Shown here: piece after piece, positions 23,413 through 32,413 of the stretch
Position numbering within the stretch: the first letter of the stretch is position 1
Layout of the letters: each line of letters begins with the position of its first letter
Origin: Rhodanobacter sp. C05
GTDB lineage: Bacteria; Pseudomonadota; Gammaproteobacteria; Xanthomonadales; Rhodanobacteraceae
Length of the DNA: 64,000 nucleotides
Assembly (NCBI RefSeq): GCF_002001165.1
Contig: NZ_MUNQ01000018.1
Span: 124,001-188,000, forward strand
Direction: 5' to 3'
Translations under genes and position numbers: made by a program
Notes under the pieces: model-generated
The model's input: the letters and a program-made list of their open reading frames with translations, nothing else
The model's database searches: none
What the model was told of the DNA's origin: nothing

Positions 23413-26400
23413 TCACCACTGCCCGCGTATGCCGACCATGAACATGCGCTCGGAGAAATTCGAGTGCGCAGGCTGGTCGGGCCACACGAGGTAGTATCGC
23501 TGGTACTCGTTGGTGAGGTTGGTGCCGTCCACGAACACTTCGGCGTACTTGTTGAGCTTGTACGAGACCGACGCGTCGAGGTACTTCTGCGGTGCCTCGT
23601 ACATCTCCATGCCCGTGATGCCGCCCACGCTGTCCATCACCGCTCGCTGCGAACGGTAGTTGTACGCGAGGCGGGCCTGGAAGCGGTCGTCCTGGTACCA
23701 CAGGATGAAGTTGCCGGACCGGGTCGAGTTGTCCTGGAACGGAATCTTGTTGCCGGCCAGATCCCTTTCGCCCGAGTTGCTGGGTGCGTAGGTGGCGTTC
23801 ACTTCCATGCCCGTCTTGGACAGGATGCCCGGCAGGAAGGTGAAGCCCTGGCGGTAATCGAACTCCGCACCCTGGATGCTGTTGCCGGTGCCCTGGACCG
23901 GCTCGGTGATCACGATGCAATGGTCGCGGACCACGCCGTCCTCGTCCGGCAAGGTGCAGTTGGTCACGCTGCCGTTCTTGATGAAGCTCTGCATGTCGAT
24001 GCGGAACAGTGCGAGGCTGAGCATGCTGGTGGGGTTGATGTAGTACTCCAGCGACGCACCGTAGTTGGTGGAGCGCCACGGATTGAGGTTCGGGTTGCCC
24101 GTGGACGTGCCGTCCGAGACGCGGAAGATCGGCCCTTGCGGCGTCTCCTCCAGCGAATAGTTCAGCTGCAGGCCACCACCCCAGGTGCTGAGGTCCAGCG
24201 GCATCATGTTCTTGGAATAGGCCAGTCGGAACTTCAGATCGTCGGTCAAGTCCAGCGAGAAGTTGGCCGACGGCAGGACATCCCGGTAACTGCGCCTGGT
24301 GATGGAAGAGCCTACGTCGGCAGGTTCGTCGCCGTACGCACCCGGGTCGCCGCTAAGCTGCTGGGTAACGTCCAGGTTGGTGCGAATCACGCGCACGCCG
24401 ACGTTGCCGCCGTACGGCATGTCGCCGAGGCTGCCTTTGAAGTCCGCTTGCAGATAGCCGGACAACTCCTTCAGCCCCACGTTCCAGGTGGTTCCCGGTT
24501 CACCCACCTCGACGGTATCGGGGTAGAGCGACTTCCAGTACGCGATGGGATTGATCATGGCGGAGGGATTGACCGCCCAGAAGTTGATGCCCGAGCCGAG
24601 CAGGTTGGTGTATTCCTTCCAGTTGCCCGACAACGGTGCAGCGGTGTTCGGCATCGATATGGCGGACAGTGGCCCCGCGCGGTAGTAACCCTCCGCGTTG
24701 CCGGCGGTGCATGAGCCGCTGTCCAAGACCACGTCGGCGCCGACGTAACGCACCAGACATCCGTTCGGATCGCTCGCGCCCATGCCTGCATAGACCGGCG
24801 TTTCGAGGGTCCAGCCGATATTGTCTGCGCTGCGGATGCTGTCGCGCACGCCGAATTCGAGCTGGATGCCATCCTGGAAGTCGTACTTGCCGTCGAAACG
24901 CAGCGCGTTGAGATCCACCTGGCGGTCGTAGTCGCCGGAAGATTCCAGCGTTTTCATCGTCCAGCCGTTGGGATTGGCGAAATCAGCGGCCAGCGAGGCG
25001 GGCATGCTGACCGTGAGGTAGCGGCCACCGAAGTTTGCGATGATCGGAACCGTGTTCTGGGGAACTCCGTTGGCGTTGAACACGCGATCGCCGCCCAGTT
25101 GCGACGGGTAGACCATGGTGCCGGCTGGCAGGGAGACGCCGTCATTCAACACGTTGGGCCACAACGCGCCATCGGAATCGGAAATGTTGAGATCGGTTTC
25201 GACGTTCGACTGGAACGCCGTGTCGTGGATGCCGCGCAGGCTGCCCGTGAAGGCGTCGCCATTGTCAAAATCCAGCTGGAGGTTGAAGTTCTTCGCATTG
25301 GAACTCTTCTGCGTGATCTGCGAGAACGACTCCACATCGCCCGGCCACTTCTCGTATACCTGCGTGGTGTATATCTGCGAGCCCTCCCAGCCTGGCTCTG
25401 GCGTGCCGTAGGAGCCGAGGGCGGGGCTTCCGGTATTGCGCGACTGCAGCGGGACGTAGGTCGCGCCCTGCCAGTTGGTCGAGTTGAACTGGATGCCGAC
25501 ATTGCTATCCCATTCGCGCTGCTGCGAGTAGAAGTAATCGCTGGTCAGGCTGAAGCCGTTGCCGAGATCCATCTGGAACGAGGCATTGCCGGACTTGCGC
25601 TTGCGCTGGGTGGTGGTGTCGTAGATGCTGATGTCCTGGCTGCCCATGAAGACGCCGTTGGACTTGCCGTCGCCATTGACGTCCACGCTGCCGTCGGCGT
25701 TCTGATGGATCTGCGACGGGATGGGTGCACCGTTCCAAGGGGTCAGGAAGCCGTTGTAGCCGCCCGCGCTGGCCGCGTTCTCGCCGTTCAGCACGACGCC
25801 GTACTGGTCGAGGCCTTCGGTCGAGTTCATCCGCGTGGTGTTGGAGAAATCGGCCGATACCAGCAGACCCCAGTGGCCATCGTCGTTGAACGAGACGAGG
25901 CCGTTGCCCTCAGGCCCCCAGCGGTTGGTGGTGCTGCCACGTTCCCCATCGGCGGAGTAGCTGTAGGTGAATCCGCTGGGCAGATCCCAGGGGCGATAGG
26001 TGTGCAGGTCGATCGCCCCGCTGATGCCGCCGTCGGTCTCGTTGGCCGTGGACGACTTGACCACGTCCACGCCGTGGAACAGCGTGGACGGCAACATGGT
26101 GAAGTCGGGCTGTTGCGAGTCGATCTGATCTGCCGTGATGAACACTTCGCCGTTCAACATGGTGCCGACCTGGGGCAGGCCACGCACGTCCACCGAGGTA
26201 CCCACGCCGGCGTCGCGGTTGATCTGCACGCCGGTGACACGCTGCAGGGAATCGGTGATGGTCGTGTCGGGCAACGCGCCGATGTTTTCCGCCGTGATGC
26301 TGTCCTGGATGTTCGGCGCTGCGCGCTTCAGGTCGATCGCGCGCATCTGCGATGCACGTACACCGACGACGGTGACGGTCGACAGCGTCTTCGCGTTCTT

Positions 26401-26616
26401 CTCTGCGTCGGTGCCATTGGCCTTGGCGTCGGTTTTCTTGGCGCCGGGCGAGGATGTCGCTGGCGCTGACGTGGTTTGCGCGGTGGTGGGCTGCGCTGTG
26501 GGGCTGGCCGTTTGGGCATCCGCGAATGGCGACACTGCGGCCGACGTCGACACGACAGCGAACAGCGACATGGTGATGGCAAATGACAAGGGATGCTTGC
26601 GATGTACGGTGGGCAT
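23413..26616 (-). CDS. TonB-dependent receptor (amino-sugar polymer uptake)
   Basis: A large outer-membrane receptor of 1067 residues with a signal peptide (SLFAVVSTSAAVSPFADA, then QTAS). A linker rich in Thr/Ala/Pro precedes the plug domain (NIQDSITAENIGALPDTTIT, LQRVTGVQINRDAGVGTSVD, VDVVKSSTANETDGGISGAI). A beta-barrel follows, ending in MFMVGIRGQW with the aromatic C-terminus used for barrel insertion. The length and plug motifs match the oligosaccharide receptors of Xanthomonadales. Flanking hydrolases point to chito-oligosaccharides. ATG 26616 gives a proper signal peptide. ExbB/ExbD at 60.7-61.8 kb could energise it. Confidence 0.93.
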   Translation of the reverse strand: MPTVHRKHPLSFAITMSLFAVVSTSAAVSPFADAQTASPTAQPTTAQTTSAPATSSPGAKKTDAKANGTDAEKNAKTLSTVTVVGVRASQMRAIDLKRAAPNIQDSITAENIGALPDTTITDSLQRVTGVQINRDAGVGTSVDVRGLPQVGTMLNGEVFITADQIDSQQPDFTMLPSTLFHGVDVVKSSTANETDGGISGAIDLHTYRPWDLPSGFTYSYSADGERGSTTNRWGPEGNGLVSFNDDGHWGLLVSADFSNTTRMNSTEGLDQYGVVLNGENAASAGGYNGFLTPWNGAPIPSQIHQNADGSVDVNGDGKSNGVFMGSQDISIYDTTTQRKRKSGNASFQMDLGNGFSLTSDYFYSQQREWDSNVGIQFNSTNWQGATYVPLQSRNTGSPALGSYGTPEPGWEGSQIYTTQVYEKWPGDVESFSQITQKSSNAKNFNLQLDFDNGDAFTGSLRGIHDTAFQSNVETDLNISDSDGALWPNVLNDGVSLPAGTMVYPSQLGGDRVFNANGVPQNTVPIIANFGGRYLTVSMPASLAADFANPNGWTMKTLESSGDYDRQVDLNALRFDGKYDFQDGIQLEFGVRDSIRSADNIGWTLETPVYAGMGASDPNGCLVRYVGADVVLDSGSCTAGNAEGYYRAGPLSAISMPNTAAPLSGNWKEYTNLLGSGINFWAVNPSAMINPIAYWKSLYPDTVEVGEPGTTWNVGLKELSGYLQADFKGSLGDMPYGGNVGVRVIRTNLDVTQQLSGDPGAYGDEPADVGSSITRRSYRDVLPSANFSLDLTDDLKFRLAYSKNMMPLDLSTWGGGLQLNYSLEETPQGPIFRVSDGTSTGNPNLNPWRSTNYGASLEYYINPTSMLSLALFRIDMQSFIKNGSVTNCTLPDEDGVVRDHCIVITEPVQGTGNSIQGAEFDYRQGFTFLPGILSKTGMEVNATYAPSNSGERDLAGNKIPFQDNSTRSGNFILWYQDDRFQARLAYNYRSQRAVMDSVGGITGMEMYEAPQKYLDASVSYKLNKYAEVFVDGTNLTNEYQRYYLVWPDQPAHSNFSERMFMVGIRGQW

Positions 26617-26741
26617 GGGTTTTAACCTCGTTGTTGGTGCCTGTCGAACCTCAGGTGCTCCGCGGTATTCCAAAACGCGTGTAGTTCAGCGGCGTCTGCC
26701 GCTTCGTGCGTCGTCGTGATGCAATCTCTCGATGTTCCCAA

Positions 26742-26762
26742 CCATGGCCTTGCGGGCCATGG
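26742..26762 (-). terminator. Hairpin after the GH20 gene
   Basis: A perfect CCATGGCC/GGCCATGG stem with a five-base loop lies between the GH20 stop and the receptor start. There is no T-run, so it may be a weak terminator or a processing or stability element that separates expression of the two parts of the locus. Confidence 0.45.
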
Positions 26763-26808
26763 CTGTTTCATTCGGTGCCACTGTGCGGGAGCGCGCCCCG
26801 CGTGCCAC

Positions 26809-29154
26809 TTATTTCGAAAATGCCATTCGCGCCAACGCCCACTGGCCATCGCGCGGATCGCCGGTAGCAAAGGCGCACAGGTTGCGAATACCGGCCCCCA
26901 CCGGCATCGCAACGTTTGCATTGAGACGGGTTTGCCCCTTCGCCTGCGCTGCGGGCGCCAGCGGCACGGTGGCAAGCAGCGGCCCCGTGCAGGAATCGGC
27001 ATGAATCTCGAACTCGCCGGCTGCGCTGGCCTTGCCGCGCACCACGGCAGCCTTGCTCACATCGCCGAAGCGCCATGTCACGCGTTCGACGGTCAACACG
27101 ACATGCTTGATGCCGTCCAGCGGTGCCTGCGGCCACAACCAGCACGCGTTGCCGATATCGACCGTGTAAATCGGCCTCGATCCCTGCGTCGGCTGGTTGC
27201 CATCCAGACGCGAGGCTGGATGATTGGAGCACGTTGCAAGCGCGCTGCTGTCGCGGTTCAACAGTGTTGTGCCATCCAGCACCTGCGTGCGTGGTGCGGC
27301 AAGCTCGAAGCCATCCGGTGCGAATGTCGCGACGCGCAACGTCGTCTTGCCCGGCAGCGTGAGTGGCTGGACGTACTGCGCGGAGCGGGTGGTCGGAACA
27401 GAGCCGTCCGTGGTGTAACGGATCGTGCCGAAGCCCACCTGATTGGACAACTCGACCCGGAATGCGCCGTTGGCCATTGCCGTCACATGGAAGGCAGGCG
27501 CGAACGCACTGTCGGCATAACCGATGCCGAGTGCGTGGTAGCGCGCGAGTTCGGCCGGCATGCGTTGCAGGAAACCGTTCCAGTCGTGTGCGCTTGCGGG
27601 CGACCAGCCAAGTTCCGACAGCGCGGCGATGCGCGGAAACACCGCATGCTGATCGTGCGCGAAGGTGGGCATCTGCTCAGTCCAGAGGCCAGCCTGCACG
27701 CCGATGATGCGCTCCGCTTCGCTCGCGCTCGCACCGTTCGGGATGACAACCGTGTCATAGGCTTGCCGCAACGTCGCCGCGGGCGGCGGTCCCTGCCATT
27801 CGCCGGGCAGGTCGGATTGATAGTGGTCGAAGTACAGCGATTCCTGCGGCGTCATGACTACATCGTGGCCTTGCCTGATCGCTTCCAGCGCCACGCGTTC
27901 GTTGTCATTGCCGTGCCACGACATCACCATTTCCGAAGCCGGAAGCGTTGCACCCGCAACCAGTTCGTCGTCCCAGCCAACCGGCGTGCGTCCGTGTTTG
28001 ATGAGGTGGTCGGCGACCTGGCCGGTGAACCAGCCCTGCAGCTGATCCATGTTTGCCAGGCCCAGCTTGTGCATCTGCGCGAGCACGTCGGGCGATGCGT
28101 TCCACTGCTGCTTGTCGGCCTCGTCGCCGCCAATCGAGACGTAGCGGGAGGGGAACAGCCGCATCACCTCGTCGAGCACAGCGTCGACGAACCGCAAGGT
28201 CTTTTCGTCGGGCTTGAGCAGCCATGGGCTGACGCCCCAGTCCGTCCACACGGGCGGACGCTGGCCGGTGACGCCCAGCGATGGATAGGCAGCGATGGCG
28301 GCCTGCGAATGTCCAGGCAGGTCGATTTCCGGCACCACATCGACGAATCGCTCGGCGGAATAGCGCACGATGTCGCGCACCTCGGCCTGGGTATAGAAGC
28401 CGCAATAGGGCTTGTCGGGAGAACCGGTCAGTTCGCTGTCGAGGCGCACCGCCTTGCGGCATGCACCTGTTTTCACGAGCTCGGGATACTTGGGAATCTC
28501 GAGGCGCCAGCCCTGGTCTTCGGTCACATGCCAGAGCAACACGTTGAGCTTGTTGAGCGACATCCAGTCGATCAGTTTCTTGATGTCGGCCACGCGCTGG
28601 TAGTGCCGTCCGGAGTCGAGCAGCAGTGCGCGCCATGCGAAACGCGGGTGATCGTCGATGACACCTTCGGCAACCCTTACCGGTGTGCCGTGAGCCCAAC
28701 CTGACGGCATCAGCAACTGCCACAGGGTGACGCTGCCGTAGAATGCCCCGCGTGGCGTGCGGGCGATGACATGAATGGCTTGGTCGCCCACCACGATGCG
28801 ATAGCCGGCGTCTCCCTCGACATCGGCGCGCGGATCCACTTCGAACGTGATGAGGGGATGCTTGGTGGCTGCTGTCGCCAGGTGCAGATGCAATCCGCTC
28901 GTGTCGGCCACCAGCTGCGTGAAGCGTCTTGCGATGGACTGCACTTGCCGAAGCCCCGTGCCACGCACTGCGACTTTGGCGCCGTCTGCGACCCTGACCG
29001 TGCCCGATCCGGAAAGGCTCATCCGGGCTGGCTGTGGCACCAGCGACCATGTGGGCAGAGCAGGTGTGATGGGCGCAGCAGCAGCCACACCTGTTGCCGC
29101 CAGCCAAACGCCGGCCATTCGCCGGAAAAGTTTCGATGTCGCGATGTGGCTCAT
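26809..29154 (-). CDS. Beta-N-acetylhexosaminidase, GH20
   Basis: An exported 781-residue enzyme that removes terminal GlcNAc from chito-oligosaccharides or glycans. A signal peptide (VWLAATGVAAAA) precedes an N-terminal GH20b domain (to about residue 165) and the TIM barrel. In the barrel, LLWHVTEDQGWRLEI lies at about 206 and YVSIGGDEADK at about 338. The D344-E345 pair is the conserved polarising Asp and acid/base Glu of the family. A C-terminal chitobiase-like domain follows (IRYTTDGSVPT). It overlaps glk by four bases (ATGA), so the two are translationally coupled. Confidence 0.94.
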   Translation of the reverse strand: MSHIATSKLFRRMAGVWLAATGVAAAAPITPALPTWSLVPQPARMSLSGSGTVRVADGAKVAVRGTGLRQVQSIARRFTQLVADTSGLHLHLATAATKHPLITFEVDPRADVEGDAGYRIVVGDQAIHVIARTPRGAFYGSVTLWQLLMPSGWAHGTPVRVAEGVIDDHPRFAWRALLLDSGRHYQRVADIKKLIDWMSLNKLNVLLWHVTEDQGWRLEIPKYPELVKTGACRKAVRLDSELTGSPDKPYCGFYTQAEVRDIVRYSAERFVDVVPEIDLPGHSQAAIAAYPSLGVTGQRPPVWTDWGVSPWLLKPDEKTLRFVDAVLDEVMRLFPSRYVSIGGDEADKQQWNASPDVLAQMHKLGLANMDQLQGWFTGQVADHLIKHGRTPVGWDDELVAGATLPASEMVMSWHGNDNERVALEAIRQGHDVVMTPQESLYFDHYQSDLPGEWQGPPPAATLRQAYDTVVIPNGASASEAERIIGVQAGLWTEQMPTFAHDQHAVFPRIAALSELGWSPASAHDWNGFLQRMPAELARYHALGIGYADSAFAPAFHVTAMANGAFRVELSNQVGFGTIRYTTDGSVPTTRSAQYVQPLTLPGKTTLRVATFAPDGFELAAPRTQVLDGTTLLNRDSSALATCSNHPASRLDGNQPTQGSRPIYTVDIGNACWLWPQAPLDGIKHVVLTVERVTWRFGDVSKAAVVRGKASAAGEFEIHADSCTGPLLATVPLAPAAQAKGQTRLNANVAMPVGAGIRNLCAFATGDPRDGQWALARMAFSK

Positions 29155-30215
29155 GCGGTCAGTCCGCCTGCCACGGCATGATGCGTCGTTGCTTCACCAG
29201 ACATGCCGCGCCTGAGATACCACTGGGCTGCCCCCAGCACGCCATGGCGGCCGTGCTCCGTCACCCGCACCGGAACTTGCGACAGCAGCGCACGCGCGCT
29301 GCGCCCGTGCAGGAACCGCTCTTCGAAGGTGCTGCGTTCAAGCAGTGCGAACATGGAAGACAGGAATCCGCCAGCCAGATACACGCCACCGGTGGCCATG
29401 AAGGCCATCGCGAGGTTGCCAGCAAGACTTCCCAGCGATGCACAGAAAACATCCACAGCTTCCACGGCATGCATGTCGCTGCACGCGGCGGCTGCTGCGG
29501 TCACAGCTTCGGGCGTTGCAAGCTTTGGCGTTTCCCCATCCAACGCGCACAGGGTCGTGTAAACGGTCAGCAGGCCGGGGCCTGAAACGATGCGTTCGGA
29601 CTCCACATAACCGCCATGCGGCGCCAGGTGCGCGAGGATTTCGCGCTCGCGAATCGAGTTCGGCGCAAAATCCATCTGGCCGGCTTCTGTCGTCAGCACG
29701 AAACCGCCTGCGGAGCCGGGTACATGCACTGCCGCGCCAAGGCCGGTGCCCGGACCGATCACCAGGGCCGGCCCTTTTGTAAGAGTATCGGGCCCGCACA
29801 AGTGGCGACCGCTGTGGGCGAGGGGGCCGTCGAGCGCGTACCCCAGCGCCTCGAAGTCGTTGAGTATGGCAATGTCGTCCAGGGCAAGTGCCTGGCGCAA
29901 CTGCGACAGATGGATGGGCCACGCGAGGTTGTCGTTCACGACCTCGTCGCCCATGACCTGACCCGCACAGGCGAGCACGCAGTGCCGCACCGGAATCCGC
30001 ACGTCGGCATCGACAAACGCTTGCAGCAGCTCTGCCAACCCCGGGAAGTCGGTGCACGCAAACTTGCGATAGGCCAGCGTCTCGACCTTCCTGCCCTCGT
30101 CGTGCGAGGCCCGCACCATGGCAATACGCGTGTGCGTCCCACCGACATCTGCCGCAAGAAACGGCGATGCCGGAGCCCCTTCCGATTGATCCAGATGGCC
30201 GATTGCCACGTCCAT
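29151..30215 (-). CDS. glk: Glucokinase (ROK-unrelated Glk family)
   Basis: A cytoplasmic hexose kinase of 354 residues. It has the bacterial Glk pattern: FLAADVGGTHTRIAMV (ATP phosphate loop), AILNDFEALGYAL (catalytic Asp region), LVIGPGTGLGAAV and GGVYLAGGF. ATG 30215 with GGGGGAG upstream is preferred over the frame start at 30257. In this locus it could phosphorylate glucosamine or N-acetylglucosamine as well as glucose. It opens the minus-strand run, with a LacI-type palindrome 43 bases upstream of its start. Confidence 0.88.
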   Translation of the reverse strand: MDVAIGHLDQSEGAPASPFLAADVGGTHTRIAMVRASHDEGRKVETLAYRKFACTDFPGLAELLQAFVDADVRIPVRHCVLACAGQVMGDEVVNDNLAWPIHLSQLRQALALDDIAILNDFEALGYALDGPLAHSGRHLCGPDTLTKGPALVIGPGTGLGAAVHVPGSAGGFVLTTEAGQMDFAPNSIREREILAHLAPHGGYVESERIVSGPGLLTVYTTLCALDGETPKLATPEAVTAAAAACSDMHAVEAVDVFCASLGSLAGNLAMAFMATGGVYLAGGFLSSMFALLERSTFEERFLHGRSARALLSQVPVRVTEHGRHGVLGAAQWYLRRGMSGEATTHHAVAGGLTA

Positions 30216-30257
30216 CGCGCTCCCCCGCAATAGAACTGTCATCCAGCTTGGGTACAA

Positions 30258-30273
30258 TTGACACCGGTGTCAA
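30258..30273. promoter_or_regulatory. LacI-type operator palindrome upstream of glk
   Basis: A perfect 16-base palindrome, TTGACACCGGTGTCAA, with the central CG typical of LacI-family operators. It lies directly upstream of the glk-GH20 pair. The LacI regulator at the far end of the locus is the obvious candidate ligand. No second copy was found in front of the receptor or the permease. Confidence 0.7.
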
Positions 30274-30357
30274 GCGGTGACGCACCATGCACGGAAACGG
30301 CGTTTGGGTGAGGCGATCCACTGGCTGGGATGACCCCTTGGGCCATCTTCAAGCATG

Positions 30358-30382
30358 AAAAAGCCCGCTGTTATGCGGGCTT
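30358..30382 (-). terminator. Rho-independent terminator after tRNA-Leu
   Basis: On the minus strand, AAGCCCGC and GCGGGCTT form a stem with a six-base loop, followed by TTTTTCATG. It is about 45 bases past the tRNA-Leu 3' end. Confidence 0.82.
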
Positions 30383-30426
30383 GGGGTGTTTCATGGGTCT
30401 CGCTGGTATTGCCTGAAACCCTCACT

Positions 30427-30512
30427 TGGTACCGGTGATAGGACTCGAACCTACACGACATCTCTGCCAGCGGATTTTGAGTCCGCCGCGTCTACCATTC
30501 CGCCACACCGGC
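30427..30512 (-). tRNA. tRNA-Leu (anticodon CAA)
   Basis: An 86-nt class II tRNA on the minus strand. The acceptor arm is GCCGGTG/CACCGGT and the anticodon stem GCGGA/TCCGC with loop CTCAAAA (anticodon CAA). A variable arm of the length usual for leucine tRNAs and T loop TTCGAGT follow, with an encoded CCA. It lies just downstream of the cysteine dioxygenase gene. Confidence 0.96.
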
Positions 30513-30537
30513 ATGTGAGCGCGGCATTATGCCGGGT

Positions 30538-31119
30538 TCAGTGCACGCGGTCGAGTCCCAGCACACGGACATCGCGTTCGTACCAGCGATCTTCCGGCAG
30601 TGGCTGGAATACGGCGCACTGGGTCATCGGGCCGGAGTAGATGTGCAGGCTGACCGTGACCGCGTTGTCGCTGGGGTTGCGGATGCTGTGGTACTCGTGC
30701 GGCGGGATCAGGCTGCCGGCCGAACCGGCGCCGGCCTGGATCGAGCCCACCGGCTGGAAACGGTAATGCTGCGCGTCGTGTTCCAGCAGCTCGTACTGCA
30801 CGATTTCCAGTGCGCCGTTCCAGACACCCTCGACGCACCACATGCCGTCGTGATCGTGGATCGGCGTGCCCTGGCCTGGACCCCACGTCATCGCTACCAC
30901 GCAGTAGCCGTGCTCTTCGCTGCGATACAGCTCGCGGCGGGCGTAGTGCTCGGCGCAGGCCTCGAACACACAGTCGGGCAGCTTCACCGCATTGTCGCGG
31001 ATCAACTTGCACAGGCTGTTGCGCAGGCTGTCGGTGAGTTCGCAGGTGGTCGGCTTGACCACGGCGGCGTCGATCGCGTCGATCAGGGTACGGCTGCCGG
31101 GGAAATCCAGGGTGAGCAT
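30538..31119 (-). CDS. cdo: Cysteine dioxygenase
   Basis: A type I cysteine dioxygenase of 193 residues that oxidises L-cysteine to cysteine sulfinate with non-haem iron. The cupin metal ligands are visible: two His in GTPIHDHDGMWCVEGV and a third in PPHEYHSIRNPS. The Cys in MWCVEG matches the residue that forms the Cys-Tyr cofactor in mammalian enzymes. SLHIYSGPMTQCAVF follows near the C-terminus. It lies downstream of the serine/homoserine acyltransferase, separated by a REP doublet. Confidence 0.9.
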   Translation of the reverse strand: MLTLDFPGSRTLIDAIDAAVVKPTTCELTDSLRNSLCKLIRDNAVKLPDCVFEACAEHYARRELYRSEEHGYCVVAMTWGPGQGTPIHDHDGMWCVEGVWNGALEIVQYELLEHDAQHYRFQPVGSIQAGAGSAGSLIPPHEYHSIRNPSDNAVTVSLHIYSGPMTQCAVFQPLPEDRWYERDVRVLGLDRVH

Positions 31120-31183
31120 GATGTTCTCGGGTGGTGCATGATGTCGTCTATCTTACCAGCGTGGCGGTTAAGCCTACTGTCGC

Positions 31184-31246
31184 CATGCCCGCGAAAGCGG
31201 GCATCCATGTTGCAGCTTGCAGTGGATGCCCGCTTTCGCGGGCATG
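31184..31246. repeat. REP-type inverted doublet
   Basis: CATGCCCGCGAAAGCGGGCA, extended by TCCA, faces its exact inverse TGGATGCCCGCTTTCGCGGG, extended by CATG, across a 15-base spacer. Each half is itself a hairpin. It lies between the acyltransferase stop and the cysteine dioxygenase start. The core sequence differs from that of the doublet at 23260, so the two belong to different REP subfamilies. Confidence 0.85.
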
Positions 31247-31267
31247 ACGGCCCTTCAGTCGACTTTC

Positions 31268-32413
31268 TCAGAGAGTAGAAAGCCGCGTCAGAAAACCGCC
31301 GATCGCGCGGCTGTAGTTCTCGATATCGACCAGGAAGGCATCGTGGCCCTGTGGTGAATCCAGCGCCACGAACTCCACCTTGGCGCCGGCTGCCTGCAGG
31401 CCTTCGGCGATCTGCTCCTGCTGCTGCAGCGGGAACAGGATGTCGGTGCTGACGCCGATCACCATCGCCTGTTCGATGTGGATGCGCTGCAGGCCATCAT
31501 GCACATTGCCCTGACCGTATTCGGCCATGTCGAACCAGTCGCTGGCACGCGACAGGTACAGATAACTGTTGGGATCGAAGTTGCGCACGAATCGCTGCGC
31601 GTGGCCTTCGAGATAGGACTCGACCTGGAACTCGCGCCCGAACGGTTCGTCCTCGCGCTGTTCCGGGTCGAGCCGGATGCGTGCGAAGCGGCCGTTCCAT
31701 TCCATCGCCGAGCGATAGGTGATCACGCCGAGCTTGCGCGCGATGCTCATGCCGGTGTCGGGATAGTTGCCGCCTGTCTCGGCACTTGTCCCCTCTTCGG
31801 GATGAATGTCGTAACGGCCTTCGTTCCACTGTGGGTCGAGCCGGATCGCCTCGCGCTGCAACGAGCGGATCGCGATCGCGAACGGTTGTGCCTGTGGCGC
31901 GGTGTCCACGCTGATGTGCGCACGCACGCTGCCGGGATGCAGCAGCATGTAGGCCAGCGCGCTCATGCCGCCCATCGAGCAGCCGATCAGGCAGGCCAGC
32001 TGGGTGATGCCGAGGCTGCTGACGGCAGCATGCGCCGCGTTGGCGACATCTTCCAGCGCCAGCTCGGGAAACGTCAGTCGATAGGCTTCGCCGGTAGCCG
32101 GGTCAATCGAGGCAGGGCAGGTCGAACCCTTGTCGCTGCCCAGCGAGTTCACGCAGATCACGAACCAGCGCGAGGTGTCGATGGCCTTGCCGGGGCCAGC
32201 CATCTCTTCCCACCAGCCGGGTGTGGAATCGGTGGCGCAGGAGGTCATGTGCGCGCTGGGCGACAGGCCGGTCAGCACCAGCACGGCGTTGTCGCGCGCC
32301 GCGTTCAATATGCCCCAGGTCTCGTAGGCGACGTGCGCACCGTGCAGCTCGCCGCCGCGCTTCATCGCAAACGGCGAGGGCAGGGTGAAGTAGCGGCGCG
32401 CGTCCTGGCTCAT
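31268..32413 (-). CDS. metX: MetX-family homoserine/serine O-acyltransferase
   Basis: An alpha/beta-hydrolase-fold acyltransferase of 381 residues. Motifs are LVLTGLSPSAHMTS, nucleophile elbow LIGCSMGGMSALAYM (catalytic Ser), MSIARKLGVITYRS, and the acid/base pair in VIGVSTDILFPLQQQ and SPQGHDAFLVD. Family members acylate homoserine for methionine or, in xanthomonads and relatives, serine with succinyl-CoA for cysteine. The nearby cysteine dioxygenase fits a link to cysteine, but the acceptor and donor cannot be decided by eye. Its ATG overlaps the ccmI stop by one base (TGATG), suggesting coupling. Confidence 0.88.
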   Translation of the reverse strand: MSQDARRYFTLPSPFAMKRGGELHGAHVAYETWGILNAARDNAVLVLTGLSPSAHMTSCATDSTPGWWEEMAGPGKAIDTSRWFVICVNSLGSDKGSTCPASIDPATGEAYRLTFPELALEDVANAAHAAVSSLGITQLACLIGCSMGGMSALAYMLLHPGSVRAHISVDTAPQAQPFAIAIRSLQREAIRLDPQWNEGRYDIHPEEGTSAETGGNYPDTGMSIARKLGVITYRSAMEWNGRFARIRLDPEQREDEPFGREFQVESYLEGHAQRFVRNFDPNSYLYLSRASDWFDMAEYGQGNVHDGLQRIHIEQAMVIGVSTDILFPLQQQEQIAEGLQAAGAKVEFVALDSPQGHDAFLVDIENYSRAIGGFLTRLSTL

